Source: Cruorifilaria tuberocauda (taxonomy: Eukaryota > Nematoda > Chromadorea > Rhabditida > Onchocercidae). Taken from it: DNA of 18,124 nt. This document shows positions 9,919-18,124 of this stretch, piece by piece. The stretch's first letter is position 1. Each line of letters starts with the position of its first letter. The notes under the pieces are model-generated. The model was not told the DNA's origin. It worked only from the letters and a program-made list of their open reading frames with translations, and made no database searches. The translations under genes and the position numbers were made by a program. Location of the stretch: assembly GCA_013365365.1 (NCBI GenBank), contig JABVXU010000848.1:1-18124 (forward strand), written 5' to 3'.

Positions 9919-10360
9919 AAAAAAAGAGTGAAAGAAGGAAAAATGGAAATTCTAAAATTTGACTCCAACAATTTATCGTTTCTTTATTTTTATTGACTAT
10001 TAAAATATAAAAATGAGTTGAAAGCAAATATGAAATTGAAATCTGAAATTAAAATACGAAAATAAAATCTGAAATTAAACTATGGAATGAAATGTAATTG
10101 TTTTTTTTTCGTTTTTGGGAAAATAAAAATAATTATATAATAAACGAAAAACTTAGGTAAAAAAAGGATGAAAGAAAGAAAAATGGAAATTCTAAAATTT
10201 GACTGCAATAATTTATCGTTTCTTTATTTTTATTAACTATTAAAATATAAAAATGATATGAAAGCAAATATGAAATTAAAATGTGAAATTAAAATGTGAA
10301 ATGAAATTGCTTTTTTTTTCTTTTCGGAGAGAATAATAATTATTGCATAATATATAAATT
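9919..10360. repeat. Tandem duplication, 240-bp offset
   Basis: AAATGGAAATTCTAAAATTT occurs identically at 9941 and 10181. The match continues through TTTATCGTTTCTTTATTTTT, AACTATTAAAATATAAAAATGA and GAAAGCAAATATGAAATT with few differences. Past that point, copy 2 is shorter by some tens of bases, apparently loss of part of a GAAATTAAAAT-type short repeat, and both copies end in a T-run followed by A+T-rich DNA. No open frame spans it, so this is a non-coding segmental duplication of moderate age. Confidence 0.88.
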
Positions 10361-10735
10361 ATTGGAATCAAATTTGAGAATTTCTATTTTTCGAATGATT
10401 TTAATAAATGCATAAAAACTGAATTTTAAAGATGCAATTTTTCCTTTCAGAAAATATAATATTTCCATTTCATTTTATTGCATTTTATAGCGACTGTCAA
10501 TTTCTGAAATAAAAAAAAAACATGCAAATTTTTTTTTCATATTAAAAAATAAGCAACAAACTTTTACTCGCAGAAAAAACATTCATGAACCTTTTTTATA
10601 GATTTTGATACTTCCTAACTGATATACAAAATATTTGGTTAATTTTTTTTGCAGGTAAAAATAAAAAGTTTTGAATAAAAAAAAAAATTTTTTTTTAACC
10701 GTTCTGATACGAAACCGATCATTCATATCACACCT
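10361..10735. other. A+T-rich DNA with an A11-T9 block
   Basis: The notable item is an uninterrupted A-run then T-run at 10677-10696, self-complementary over 18 bp. Strings resembling 3' splice sites (for example TTTTCAG-like at about 10443-10450) have no partner exon. Confidence 0.65.
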
Positions 10736-10763
10736 GATCATATCATATCATATCATATCATAA
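10736..10763. repeat. (CATAT)n pentanucleotide microsatellite
   Basis: ATCAT/CATAT pentamers repeat about five times between two GAT/CTGA-flanked edges. Confidence 0.85.
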
Positions 10764-10810
10764 CTGACTATATACTGTTCTCCTATTCTGCCAGAATCTT
10801 TTCAGTTCTG

Positions 10811-11016
10811 TATTGTAAAAAATAAATTCGCCTTTTTATTAATTATTACTAATTATTATAACTTACTATTATTACTATTACCGTATAATTATTACTATAA
10901 TTACCATGGTACTACTGTAATAATGTAAAAAATAAATTCGCCTTTTTATTAATTAGCTATTACTAATTATTATGACTTACTATTATTACTATAATTACCA
11001 TGATGTAATAATGCAA
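10811..11016. repeat. Tandem duplication, 110-bp offset
   Basis: GTAAAAAATAAATTCGCCTT starts at 10815 and at 10925, then TTTATTAATTA, a TACTAATTATTAT block, CTTACTATTATTACTA and AATTACCATG in both. Copy 1 contains about 20 extra bases of ATTACTA-type sequence and copy 2 has a small GCT insertion, both explained by slippage. Confidence 0.88.
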
Positions 11017-11110
11017 TATTATATTACTATAATACTATAATATGATACTAATATTATAATAACTATTACTATAACTATAATAATAACTATTACTAATAAA
11101 TAATAATTAA
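11017..11110. repeat. ATA/ACT low-complexity stretch
   Basis: Irregular TAT, ACT, AAT trinucleotides, continuing the simple-sequence tail of the preceding duplication. No fixed unit. Confidence 0.75.
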
Positions 11111-11640
11111 CTAATTAATTACTTCGATATATTATTGGATATGATTAGCTTGACATATAATAAATATGATTATTGCACGGCAAAAACTATAATTATCAAT
11201 TATCAATATTTGAAAGAATAAAAAATTAGCAATATTTGAAAAGAATTGAAATTTGATAACTGAATTTGAGAATTTGAAAAATTTGAAAATTTGAATACGT
11301 AAATCATCAATGTTGAAAGAAGACGCTAATTAATTAACATTTAAATGTTAATTTTACAGTTAATATGGCATAGTTGCAAACGGATATGATAGATATGATA
11401 ACTTCATCTATTAATAATATTCTGATAATAAGTGGAAAAAATATCCGACAATAAGTGAAATTATCAGATGTTATCAATAAATGAACTTTACCGTAATGAA
11501 ATATATTTAAACTTACTTACTTAATTCTTGAAATCTATTTTTTGCTTATTAAAAAAAATTTCAGCACTTTTTTTTTTACTAATACTTAAAATAAAATTTA
11601 GCTAAGTTTATTTCATTGCTACCAAATTTAATTATAACCA
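11111..11640. other. A+T-rich DNA, nothing recognised
   Basis: Only local echoes of AATATTTGAAAA / AATTTGAAAA between about 11205 and 11295. No open frame or RNA gene. Confidence 0.65.
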
Positions 11641-11975
11641 TTTTCAGGTATGCAATTGGAATAGATAGGTCAACTAGAATTTGAATGGATAATTGTGCAG
11701 ACTAATTTCCAATCCAGAATTTTGCTCCAGTATTGACGACCCTATTTATGATCAGATTTCAATCTGATCACAAATTGAAATCTATTTTCAACAAAAATCT
11801 AAATTCTTGTTTCATTGTTACTAAAAGAATTTTACCTAATATTATCTCTAAGGGCGAAATGATGTCATTTTATGATGATGCTTCTTTTTTTCTTTCGGAA
11901 AATAAAATTCGAATTTATTTTTTACTTTTTCATTTTACTTTGCAATTATTTTACTTTAATTATGCAATTTAAATT
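11641..11975 (+). other. Short open frame of unknown meaning (11733-11972)
   Basis: An ATG-started frame of 79 codons with a more mixed composition than others in the window (it includes Asp, Gly, Cys, Ser and Met) and a hydrophobic Phe/Leu/Tyr-rich end. An acceptor-like TTTTCAG ends at 11647, but the DNA between it and the ATG contains stops in frame, and no donor-like string follows before the stop. A 10-bp perfect inverted repeat with a 2-nt spacer (11749-11770, TGATCAGATT first arm) lies in its 5' part. I recognise no family. It could be chance, or a decayed exon or transposon fragment. Confidence 0.12.
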
Positions 11976-12520
11976 ATAATTTAAATTTGAAATGGTAATG
12001 AAATTTATTTGATAGGAGGCAATGTGTAATTAGAATTAACTATTGTTATTGTTAAGTTTTAACAAGTAAATAAATAAATGAATTATGAAAGTAATTAAAT
12101 GAATTATACCTTAATTGAACTATTAAACTATCAAAAACTAAAACTGAACTTTAAAAAAAAATAAAAACTACCAGCAAATATTTAAAATGTAATCAATGCT
12201 TATTGCAATTTCATGAAGTTTTATTCAAATTTCACAAATAACTCTTTAATATTTGGAAAAAAAAACAATAAATTAAAGCATGAAGGCTAAAAATTTTGAA
12301 TCTAAATAAGATTTGCTTTTTAAATATTTTTTTTCAAAGAATGTTTTAATTAATTAATGAATTATAAACAATTAATTAATAGAAATTATAAAAATAAGAA
12401 ATGTTAGACGAATAATTGAATTTAAACAGAATTTATACCGTACGGTTTTAGGGACAAAGATTTATATTACTTAAGGTATGGTAATTATAATTGTAAATTA
12501 ATTGACATACATTTATCATT
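11976..12520. other. A+T-rich DNA, nothing recognised
   Basis: AATTAATTAA-type simple sequence around 12340-12380 and a short palindrome, ACCGTACGGT, at 12437-12446. No open frame or RNA gene. Confidence 0.65.
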
Positions 12521-12533
12521 ATGTGCATGTGTG

Positions 12534-12571
<38 letters not shown>

Positions 12572-12575
12572 TGTT
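12521..12575. repeat. (TG)n microsatellite
   Basis: About 25 TG dinucleotides with a few CG, CA and TA interruptions. Alternating purine-pyrimidine DNA of this kind can form Z-DNA. It is complementary to the CA-rich array that starts about 100 bp downstream. Confidence 0.95.
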
Positions 12576-12671
12576 ATGGATGCAATCCAACATTAGTACA
12601 AGGAAATAAGCTAAAATCAAAGAGTACGAAAATATACTTTTAATTTTTGTAAACAGATATACAGTCCTCAA

Positions 12672-12945
12672 GCACACACATATACATGCATAACACATAC
12701 ATAAACACACACATACACGCGTACACACATACATAAACACACACATACACGCATACACACATACATAAACACACACATACACGCATACACACATACATAA
12801 ACACACACATACACGCATACACACATAGATAAACACACACATACACGCATACACACATACATAAACACACACATACGCGCATACACACATACACGCATAC
12901 ACACATACATAAACACACACATACACATGTACAAACACATGTATA
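12672..12945. repeat. CA-rich minisatellite, 32-bp unit, about 8 copies
   Basis: The unit reads approximately ACACATACATAAACACACAC followed by ATACACGCATAC. The CGCAT or CGCGT landmark falls at 12719, 12751, 12783, 12815, 12847 and 12879, each 32 bp apart, then at 12895 after a half-length unit. Because 32 is not a multiple of three and the complement lacks stops, all three minus-strand frames stay open, giving overlapping Cys/Val/Tyr-rich frames of 139, 120 and 90 codons between 12519 and 13002. These are by-products of the repeat, not genes. Confidence 0.95.
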
Positions 12946-13024
12946 TGTATTGGAATATCCCAAGATAACTATAAATGAATGAGAAGCGGTATTTGAAAAC
13001 AAAAAAAAAGATATATCGGAATAA

Positions 13025-13375
13025 TTAGAGAAACGACATGATCCGGTGGATTTGTGGATGATTGGAAAAACGACATGATCCGGTCAATTTATAGATGATT
13101 AGGAAAACGAAATGATCCGGTCAATTTATAGATGATTAGGAAAACGAAATGATCCGGTCAATTTATAGATGATTAGGAAAGCGACGGTCAATTTATAGAT
13201 GATTAGGAAAACGAAATGATCCGGTCAATTTATAGATGATTAGGAAAATGGCATGATCCGGTGGATTTATGGATGATTAGGAAAACGGCATGATCCGGTG
13301 GATTTATGGATGATTAGGAAAATGACATGATCCGGTGGATTTATGGATGATGAGGAAAACGGCAAGAGAGAATGA
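13025..13375. repeat. Minisatellite, 9 copies of a 37-bp unit
   Basis: TGATCCGGT occurs at 13039, 13076, 13113, 13150, 13217, 13254, 13291 and 13328. One more copy at about 13180 has lost seven bases (ATGATCC), giving a 30-bp step to CGGT at 13185. The unit continues GGATTTATGGATGATTAGGA then AAACG. Two versions exist: copies 2-6 read GGTCAATTTATAGATGA, while copy 1 and copies 7-9 read GGTGGATTTATGGATGA, so variants are grouped in blocks, as expected when local expansion spreads one type. A decayed further copy (ATCCGGTCGAGAATGATT) follows at about 13380-13410. There are no unique spacers between units, so this is not a CRISPR array. Confidence 0.95.
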
Positions 13376-13572
13376 TAAAAATCCGGTCGAGAATGATTCA
13401 TGAATGATTTTGCTTCTCTCAAGGAAACAATTCATTTTGATTTGGAAAAGAAGAGGAAAACCGATCAATGTTTATTATACGTAACGATATGATGACGATC
13501 GGAATGATTGAAACGATTTTCGGATTGGCATCAATTTCAAATTGAGTCACTTTCAATGACAACACATTTTCT
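13376..13572. other. Flank of the 37-bp array, less A+T-rich
   Basis: Contains the decayed array remnant and sequence rich in GATCG/ACGAT words (about 13455-13530). No open frame or RNA gene. Confidence 0.6.
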
Positions 13573-13615
13573 AAGAGAGAGAGAGAGAGAGGAAGAGAGA
13601 GGATGAGAGTGAGAT
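13573..13615. repeat. (GA)n microsatellite
   Basis: About 43 bp of GA/GGA purines on the plus strand, with ATGAGAGT interruptions at the right end. Confidence 0.9.
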
Positions 13616-14058
13616 TGGAAAATTAAGAGAAATGATGGAAAAATGAAGAAAAAAAAACGATGAAAAAGTTTAATAATTGAAAAATTTAAATATGATTTCT
13701 TGAATATTTCACTCTTTTAAAAATTTTTAAGAAATTTAAAAAAAATTAATTAATCGCCAATTTACCTGTATCTCTTGTTTTATTCATTTTGTAAATTAAA
13801 ATACTTTTTTTTTTGTTTGAATTAACCGTTTAAATACTGTATAATTTAGGTATCTTAAAAAATTATAAGATTAAGTGAAAAAATAGTCAAGTAGTTAAGT
13901 AGTTAAATTTGACTAATAATAAGTAAGTAAAATAAAAATATAGCTGAAAGTTAAGGGTAGTAAAATACCCAAATTAGTTCATACATTGCTGCTTACAGTA
14001 AACATTGCAAAGATATACTGTATATTAAATAATTAGCTGGTTTTTCAAATTTTATACT
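13616..14058. other. A+T-rich DNA, nothing recognised
   Basis: Short echoes such as AAGTAGTTAAGTAGTTAAA near 13890 are the only structure. No open frame or RNA gene. Confidence 0.65.
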
Positions 14059-14181
14059 GAACTATTGTTTAGTTCCCTGGATAAACAAGAGTAAAATGTG
14101 ATGAAGAATGATGGATGTTATGGTATTATGGTATTAAAATAAAATATTACTGTAAAATGTATCACAGATGTAATACTGTGC

Positions 14182-14220
14182 ATTTTATATGGTAGTATTT
14201 ATAATACTACGATATAAAAT
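14182..14220. repeat. Long hairpin, first copy
   Basis: Arms of 18 nt (ATTTTATATGGTAGTATT on the left) pair perfectly except for one G-G opposition, around the loop TAT. By a rough composition estimate such an arm length is not expected by chance in a window this size, unlike the many 7-10 bp hairpins. Confidence 0.85.
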
Positions 14221-14373
14221 TATCAATTAATGATATTATCTAAATGGAATAGAACTATTGTTTAGTTTCCTGGATAAACAAGAGTAAAATGTGATGAAGA
14301 ATGATGGATGTTATGGTATTATGGTATTAGAATATAATATTACTGTAAAATGTGTACAGATGTAATACTGTGC

Positions 14374-14412
14374 ATTTTATATGGTAGTATTTATAATACT
14401 ACGATATAAAAT
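14374..14412. repeat. Long hairpin, second copy
   Basis: Identical in sequence and length to the hairpin in the first copy of the 193-bp unit, including the single G-G opposition. Confidence 0.85.
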
Positions 14413-14440
14413 TATCAATTAATGATATTACCTAAATGAG

Positions 14441-17089
14441 GGATAATTGTAAACTTTATTTATTTACCTATAGTAACAGTTATATGACAATATATTGGTG
14501 ATATAAATGAATAAAAGGCGTACATTTTTTCCATCAATGATATGATAATGATTGAATGTAATGATATGATCGTAAATGATAAGAGTAAATGATACGATCA
14601 AAAAGTAAAAGAGAAATTATTACCATGAAAAATAGTTAACTTGCACAATTTATCTTTTTCTCTCAGTCACAGTCATTTTATGATCGAATTTGTAAAATTT
14701 CATTCATTAAAATCTAAACTTTAAAAATATTTTATGTAACAGTGAAAATTTACAATAATTACGATTATAAAAAAGAATTTCGAAAAATATAAAATTAAAA
14801 AATATTATAAAATACAAAATGACAAAAATAAAAATAAAAAATCATGATATTTACTAATGATATAAATACAATATATGATAATGAAATTTAAATTTAAAAA
14901 GCTAAATTTAAATATGATTTTCGGATAATGATATTTACCTTTTGCATTTTTCATTAAATATTTAAACTGAACTTAATTTTATCTTATTTTATTTTGATTT
15001 TCACTCTAATTGTTCTATATTTAATATTGATAATTTAAAAAGAGATGATAACGATAACCAGGTAATCTTATCATACAGAAACAGTACTAAAAAAAATCGT
15101 ATGTTCCGTAAATTCAAATTTCACACCTCAAATTTAAGCTAATAATTTTAATCTAATAATTTAGGGATAGCTTTTTCAAGTATTTTACTAATTTTTAGCT
15201 CAAATTTTAGCAAAAATTATTTAAAAAATGGAAAATAAATATTTTGCATAAATAAAAGTAATCCAATTACTGATAAATCTTCCAATTCAAATATTAAATT
15301 TCTTATCCGAAAAGAGTAAAATGAATTAATTTGCCAAAATTGTTTAACAGATATTTCTTTTTTTCACTGCTAATAATATACGACAAGTTTTTTCAACAAT
15401 AATATTCTCTTTCCTTTGGTGTTTTCTTTTTTTTTTCTCGTAGTAAACTAACTTAACAAGTAATAAAGATTATAATTTTAATAATTACAAATTTATAAAA
15501 AGTTTCACATCTTTACTGTTAATTTGATAATATGATTTAAAGCTTAATTTGATAAAGTAATTTAAAGTAAAAGTAAAAATAATTGTTAATTTGTAATGTA
15601 ATTAATTTTGATATATAATTTGTAATAATAATTATTTCTTCAATAACTTATACTAACATATAAAGTTATACTTTATTAGAACTTTCATAATTAGAATATC
15701 ATTTTTGCTGCCAAAATTATCCATTTTTACGAAAAAAATTTTTTTTACTTACTTTTCTTTCATTGCAAAAAAAGTGTAAAGTACGAAAAAGGAAGCGAAG
15801 AAACACCTGCAAGTTGTAATTTGTCTTTTTTCCTAATATCTTTTGACCACGTTTACGTTACGTCAATCATACAAATGCAAATTTATCATTGTTACTGATA
15901 AGATTAATTATATTTTACGTTGTGTCACGTAGCTCATATCACGTTATATCACGTACACAGATAAAAAAAAAACTAATAATCACAAATAAAATAAAAAAAT
16001 CATCAATCAAAAAATACGCTATTTTGATATTTCTTTTGTATGATTTACTTTTTATGATACGATTAATTAAATATGACTTCATATGACGTTTTTGGAATGA
16101 TTTAATTTTCATTTCCATGAGATTTGATAATTTAATACTTCATATATCAGATAATTATATAACATCATAATTAATTAATTAATCAAGCTTTTTTTTAAAA
16201 TGATTTAAATTAACTGGATTGAAATTAAACGAAGAAAAAACAAAAATGAATTAAAGATTATTTAACTTCTATAAATAACATTGTCATTTAACTTACGTAA
16301 AAAGTTATCGCAATTATTTATAAGATCTATTTGATAATAGTACTGATTGTGTTATCTGATTAACACATTATGGCCTAGTTTCATGGTAACAAAAAACCTG
16401 TTTTATGCCTGGTTTCGATCAAATTTTCAATTTTACCGGATTCTGTTATTTCACTCATTTTTACGTGCACCAACCCACGTAATTCACTTTTCTTTTGTTG
16501 CACTGACCCTAATTCATGTGTTATCTAACCTGATTTATCATCGTTGAATTATAGTTAAACTATGCTGGTTTTATTACATTCCATTCATCGTATAACATTT
16601 GGGAAATTTTTGATCAATCGATTAATGTCGCCTACATCTGTCAAAACGTATCGTCTCGTATTATTGATTAATTTATAGTACATACGATGATAAGTGTTAT
16701 TAATTACCGGTGTAATTATTTCTATCTTTACATCATAATACACATCAACTTGTTGCAAACTTGCAACTTTGCAACTTAATTTTGCTCTCTTTCTTTCTTT
16801 TTGTTTCTATTTTATTCTTAGTTAAACAGTTCAAGCTTAAGTTTCAATAATTAAATGAAATTAATTATTTTTAACTTAAATTTTTAATATTATTAAAAAT
16901 TATACTAATTTAGGTAAATTTTTATATCTTAGATTTACATTTTAGTATTTATTTAAATTGTTTAATCGATGCTTGAAAATGTTTTGAAATTACATCTAAT
17001 CGATATTTCCGATCAGTGATTATTCTATTGGTTTAGATTAATAAAGCTTAAGAGAAAATAATAAAGCTTTGATCAATGAAGTTGTTAGA
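14441..17089. other. A+T-rich non-coding DNA with minor local repeats
   Basis: No supported gene. Visible minor items: GATA/GATCG words at 14535-14600, a weak duplication of TTAATTTGATAA/TTAAAG at about 15518-15565, three TCACGT words spaced about 15-20 bp at 15925-15955 with other ACGT words nearby (15849-15865), and a TTGCAAC-type run at 16753-16778. The open frame 15889-16086 is A+T-driven. Confidence 0.7.
16347..16547 (+). other. Short open frame of unknown meaning
   Basis: A 66-codon ATG frame with unusually mixed residues for this window (Trp, Pro, Arg, His, Val) in DNA noticeably less A+T-rich than its surroundings. It contains a 7-bp inverted repeat (TTACGTG at 16461-16467 with CACGTAA at 16476-16482), and the word GTGTTATCT occurs at both ends (about 16349 and 16517). 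I recognise no family and see no splice or promoter context. It may be a decayed insertion or chance. Confidence 0.12.
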
Positions 17090-17265
17090 AAGTAGTGTCC
17101 ATTTGACCCTGAAGATATTTCTCATAAGGCTTGGAAAGTAGTGACCTTTTGACCCTGAAGATATTTCTTATAAGGCTTAGAAAATAGTGACCTTTGACCC
17201 TGAAGATATTTCTAATAAAGCTTATAAAATAGTGATTTTTTTCACCCTGAAGATATTCTAATTTT
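17090..17265. repeat. Tandem repeat, four copies of a 45-47 bp unit
   Basis: TTGACCCTGAAGATATTTCT, or a close variant, occurs with CCCTGAAG at about 17107, 17153, 17198 and 17245. Between these lie ATAAGGCTT and a GAAAGTAGTGACC block. The last copy is the most altered (TTTTTTTCACCCTGAAG). The left copies resemble each other more than they resemble the right one. Confidence 0.92.
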
Positions 17266-17930
17266 TCTCAAATTGTTTTATCGTGAAAAAATATAAATTA
17301 AATTCATGGGAAATTAAATTTTAGTATTTCGTACGATAAAGTATTACTTTCAGGTTAGTTTATATTTTAGATTTATGCTATATTCACTTGAATAATTCGA
17401 TTACTTTATTTTATTTTTTAAAATACTAGTAAATTTCATGTTAAAGTATTAAGTATGCTAACTATTATGATACGATGATAATTAGAGTTAATGATAATTC
17501 GATCTTTTATAAATACATTCTAAATATATTCTTATTTTTGTTCGTTTTACATTTTGATTAAAATTTATCAAAATTTCCCCAAATAATTGTACCATTTGTA
17601 AAGATGATAAGATAGATTAGTTTATAATCACTATCAATTTCATCTCATATCATAGAATTATGCAAATTTAGAATTTAAAAATTGAGGGAAAAGAAAATTT
17701 GAGAAATATTTTATTGTGGAATACGGAAAATTTCAATTATTTTTTTTCAGATTCTTTTCTTCGAGAATACAAAAAATAAAATGCGGAATTTTTTTTTTTT
17801 TTTTTTACATCTGATTTAATCTATTTGTTCATTTCAAAAGGCACTTTTATCGTTATGTTCCGTTTCGTACTAATTTTCACCAAATATCAATTTGTAATTT
17901 AAAAATACCAGTTTTATTATAAATGCGCAA
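17266..17930. other. A+T-rich DNA, nothing recognised
   Basis: Contains a long T-run (about 17790-17807) and otherwise unstructured sequence; no open frame or RNA gene. Confidence 0.65.
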
Positions 17931-18124
17931 AATTATTTTCATCTGATATAATGTTGTTAATTTCATTTTAAATTTTACCCACACTTAAAATTGAAATTAC
18001 ACCTAAATTATTTTCATCTGTTATAATGTTGTTAATTTTATTTGAAATTTTACTTGAACTTAAAATTGAAATTACACCTAAATTATTTTCATCTGTTATA
18101 ATGTTGTTAATTTTATTTGAAATT
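17931..18124. repeat. Tandem array, 75-bp unit, continuing past the window
   Basis: AATTATTTTCATCTG starts at 17931, 18006 and 18081, exactly 75 bp apart. The second and third units appear identical over the part that is visible, while the first differs at several positions (for example ATAATG after TCTGAT rather than TCTGTT). That is the usual edge effect, with boundary units more diverged. The window stops inside the third unit, so copy number is unknown. Confidence 0.95.

Larger units (their letters stand above)
14059..14440. repeat. Tandem duplication, 193-bp unit, two copies
   Basis: GAACTATTGTTTAGTT starts at 14059 and 14252. By eye the two copies differ at only around ten positions including small indels, so this is the youngest of the large duplications here. 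The unit includes GGATAAACAAGAGTAAAATG, a TATGGTATTATGGTATTA direct repeat and a 39-nt hairpin near its right side. The copies abut with almost no spacer, end in a shared TAAATG-type string, and contain no open frame. I see no terminal inverted repeats or target-site duplication that would make the unit a transposon. Confidence 0.95.

Noticed and set aside
12519..13002. Three overlapping minus-strand open frames (139, 120 and 90 codons) of Cys/Val/Tyr repeats, superficially like cysteine-rich proteins
   Set aside because: They are translations of the 32-bp CA-rich array, which lacks stops in all three reverse frames. There is no unique coding flank.
13025..13375. Regularly spaced repeat considered as a CRISPR array
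   Set aside because: The 37-bp units are directly adjacent and the intervening sequence is part of the repeat. There are no unique spacers, no cas genes, and the context is eukaryotic.
14059..14440. The 193-bp unit as a miniature inverted-repeat transposon
   Set aside because: The copies abut in direct orientation. I see no terminal inverted repeats at the unit ends and no target-site duplication; the inverted repeat is internal.
1297..16482. Single short inverted repeats (for example 1297-1315, 2556-2572, 2581-2594, 2683-2709, 4703-4720, 8921-8941, 11749-11770, 16348-16367, 16461-16482)
   Set aside because: With about 22% G+C, two bases pair with probability near one third. Dozens of 8-bp stems and a few 10-bp stems with short loops are then expected by chance in 18 kb.
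1..18124. tRNA genes, telomeric repeats (TTAGG, TTAGGC) and spliced-leader-like sequence
   Set aside because: I looked for the tRNA T-arm consensus (GTTCGANNC) in a plausible context and for tandem telomere units and found none. This was by eye, so a tRNA or RNA search program would be decisive.
1..18124. Bacterial or phage origin
   Set aside because: No operon-like open frames or ribosome-binding sites occur over 18 kb, and microsatellites and minisatellites of this density are typical of eukaryotes.

Overview
No gene can be supported anywhere in this 18.1 kb window. It is extremely A+T-rich (roughly one fifth G+C, judged by eye on sample lines). Stop codons are dense in all frames. The longest open frames (about 60-140 codons) are low-complexity or lie inside repeat arrays that happen to lack stops. 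I see no tRNA or rRNA, no transposase or polymerase domain, no CRISPR array and no bacterial promoter or ribosome-binding layout. The texture fits intergenic or long-intron DNA of an A+T-rich eukaryote, most likely an invertebrate: many A/T homopolymers, (CT)n/(GA)n and (TG)n microsatellites, and many minisatellites. A hymenopteran insect is my weak first guess and a nematode the alternative. Neither is proven, because no coding sequence is present to anchor the taxonomy.

Layout. 1-830: two families of tandem repeats whose units carry (CT)n or (GA)n tracts. 830-4260: plain A+T-rich DNA. 4260-4740: long A and T runs followed by a short, less A+T-rich patch, the only place with even weak promoter-like or exon-like strings. 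4740-6690: A+T-rich DNA with two small degenerate duplications. 6690-7630: duplicated (CT)n units, then a (GA)n tract. 7870-8160: a 12-copy, 24-bp purine-rich minisatellite. 8500-9480: a 41-bp-class repeat, then a 146-bp tandem duplication with a hairpin in each copy. 9919-11105: two more tandem duplications (offsets 240 and 110 bp) and ATA/ACT-rich simple DNA. 11640-12000: a short open frame without recognisable content. 12520-13375: a (TG)n tract facing a CA-rich 32-bp array, then a 9-copy 37-bp array. 14059-14440: a well-conserved 193-bp tandem duplication with a long hairpin in each copy. 14440-17060: plain A+T-rich DNA. 17090-17265: four copies of a 46-bp unit. 17931-18124: a 75-bp array that runs off the end of the window.

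No genes act together here and I did not find a new protein-based system. What stands out is the density of tandem duplications of 40-240 bp and of very different ages, the hairpins kept in both copies of two of these duplications, and an apparent excess of the heptamer TACCGTA (either strand).
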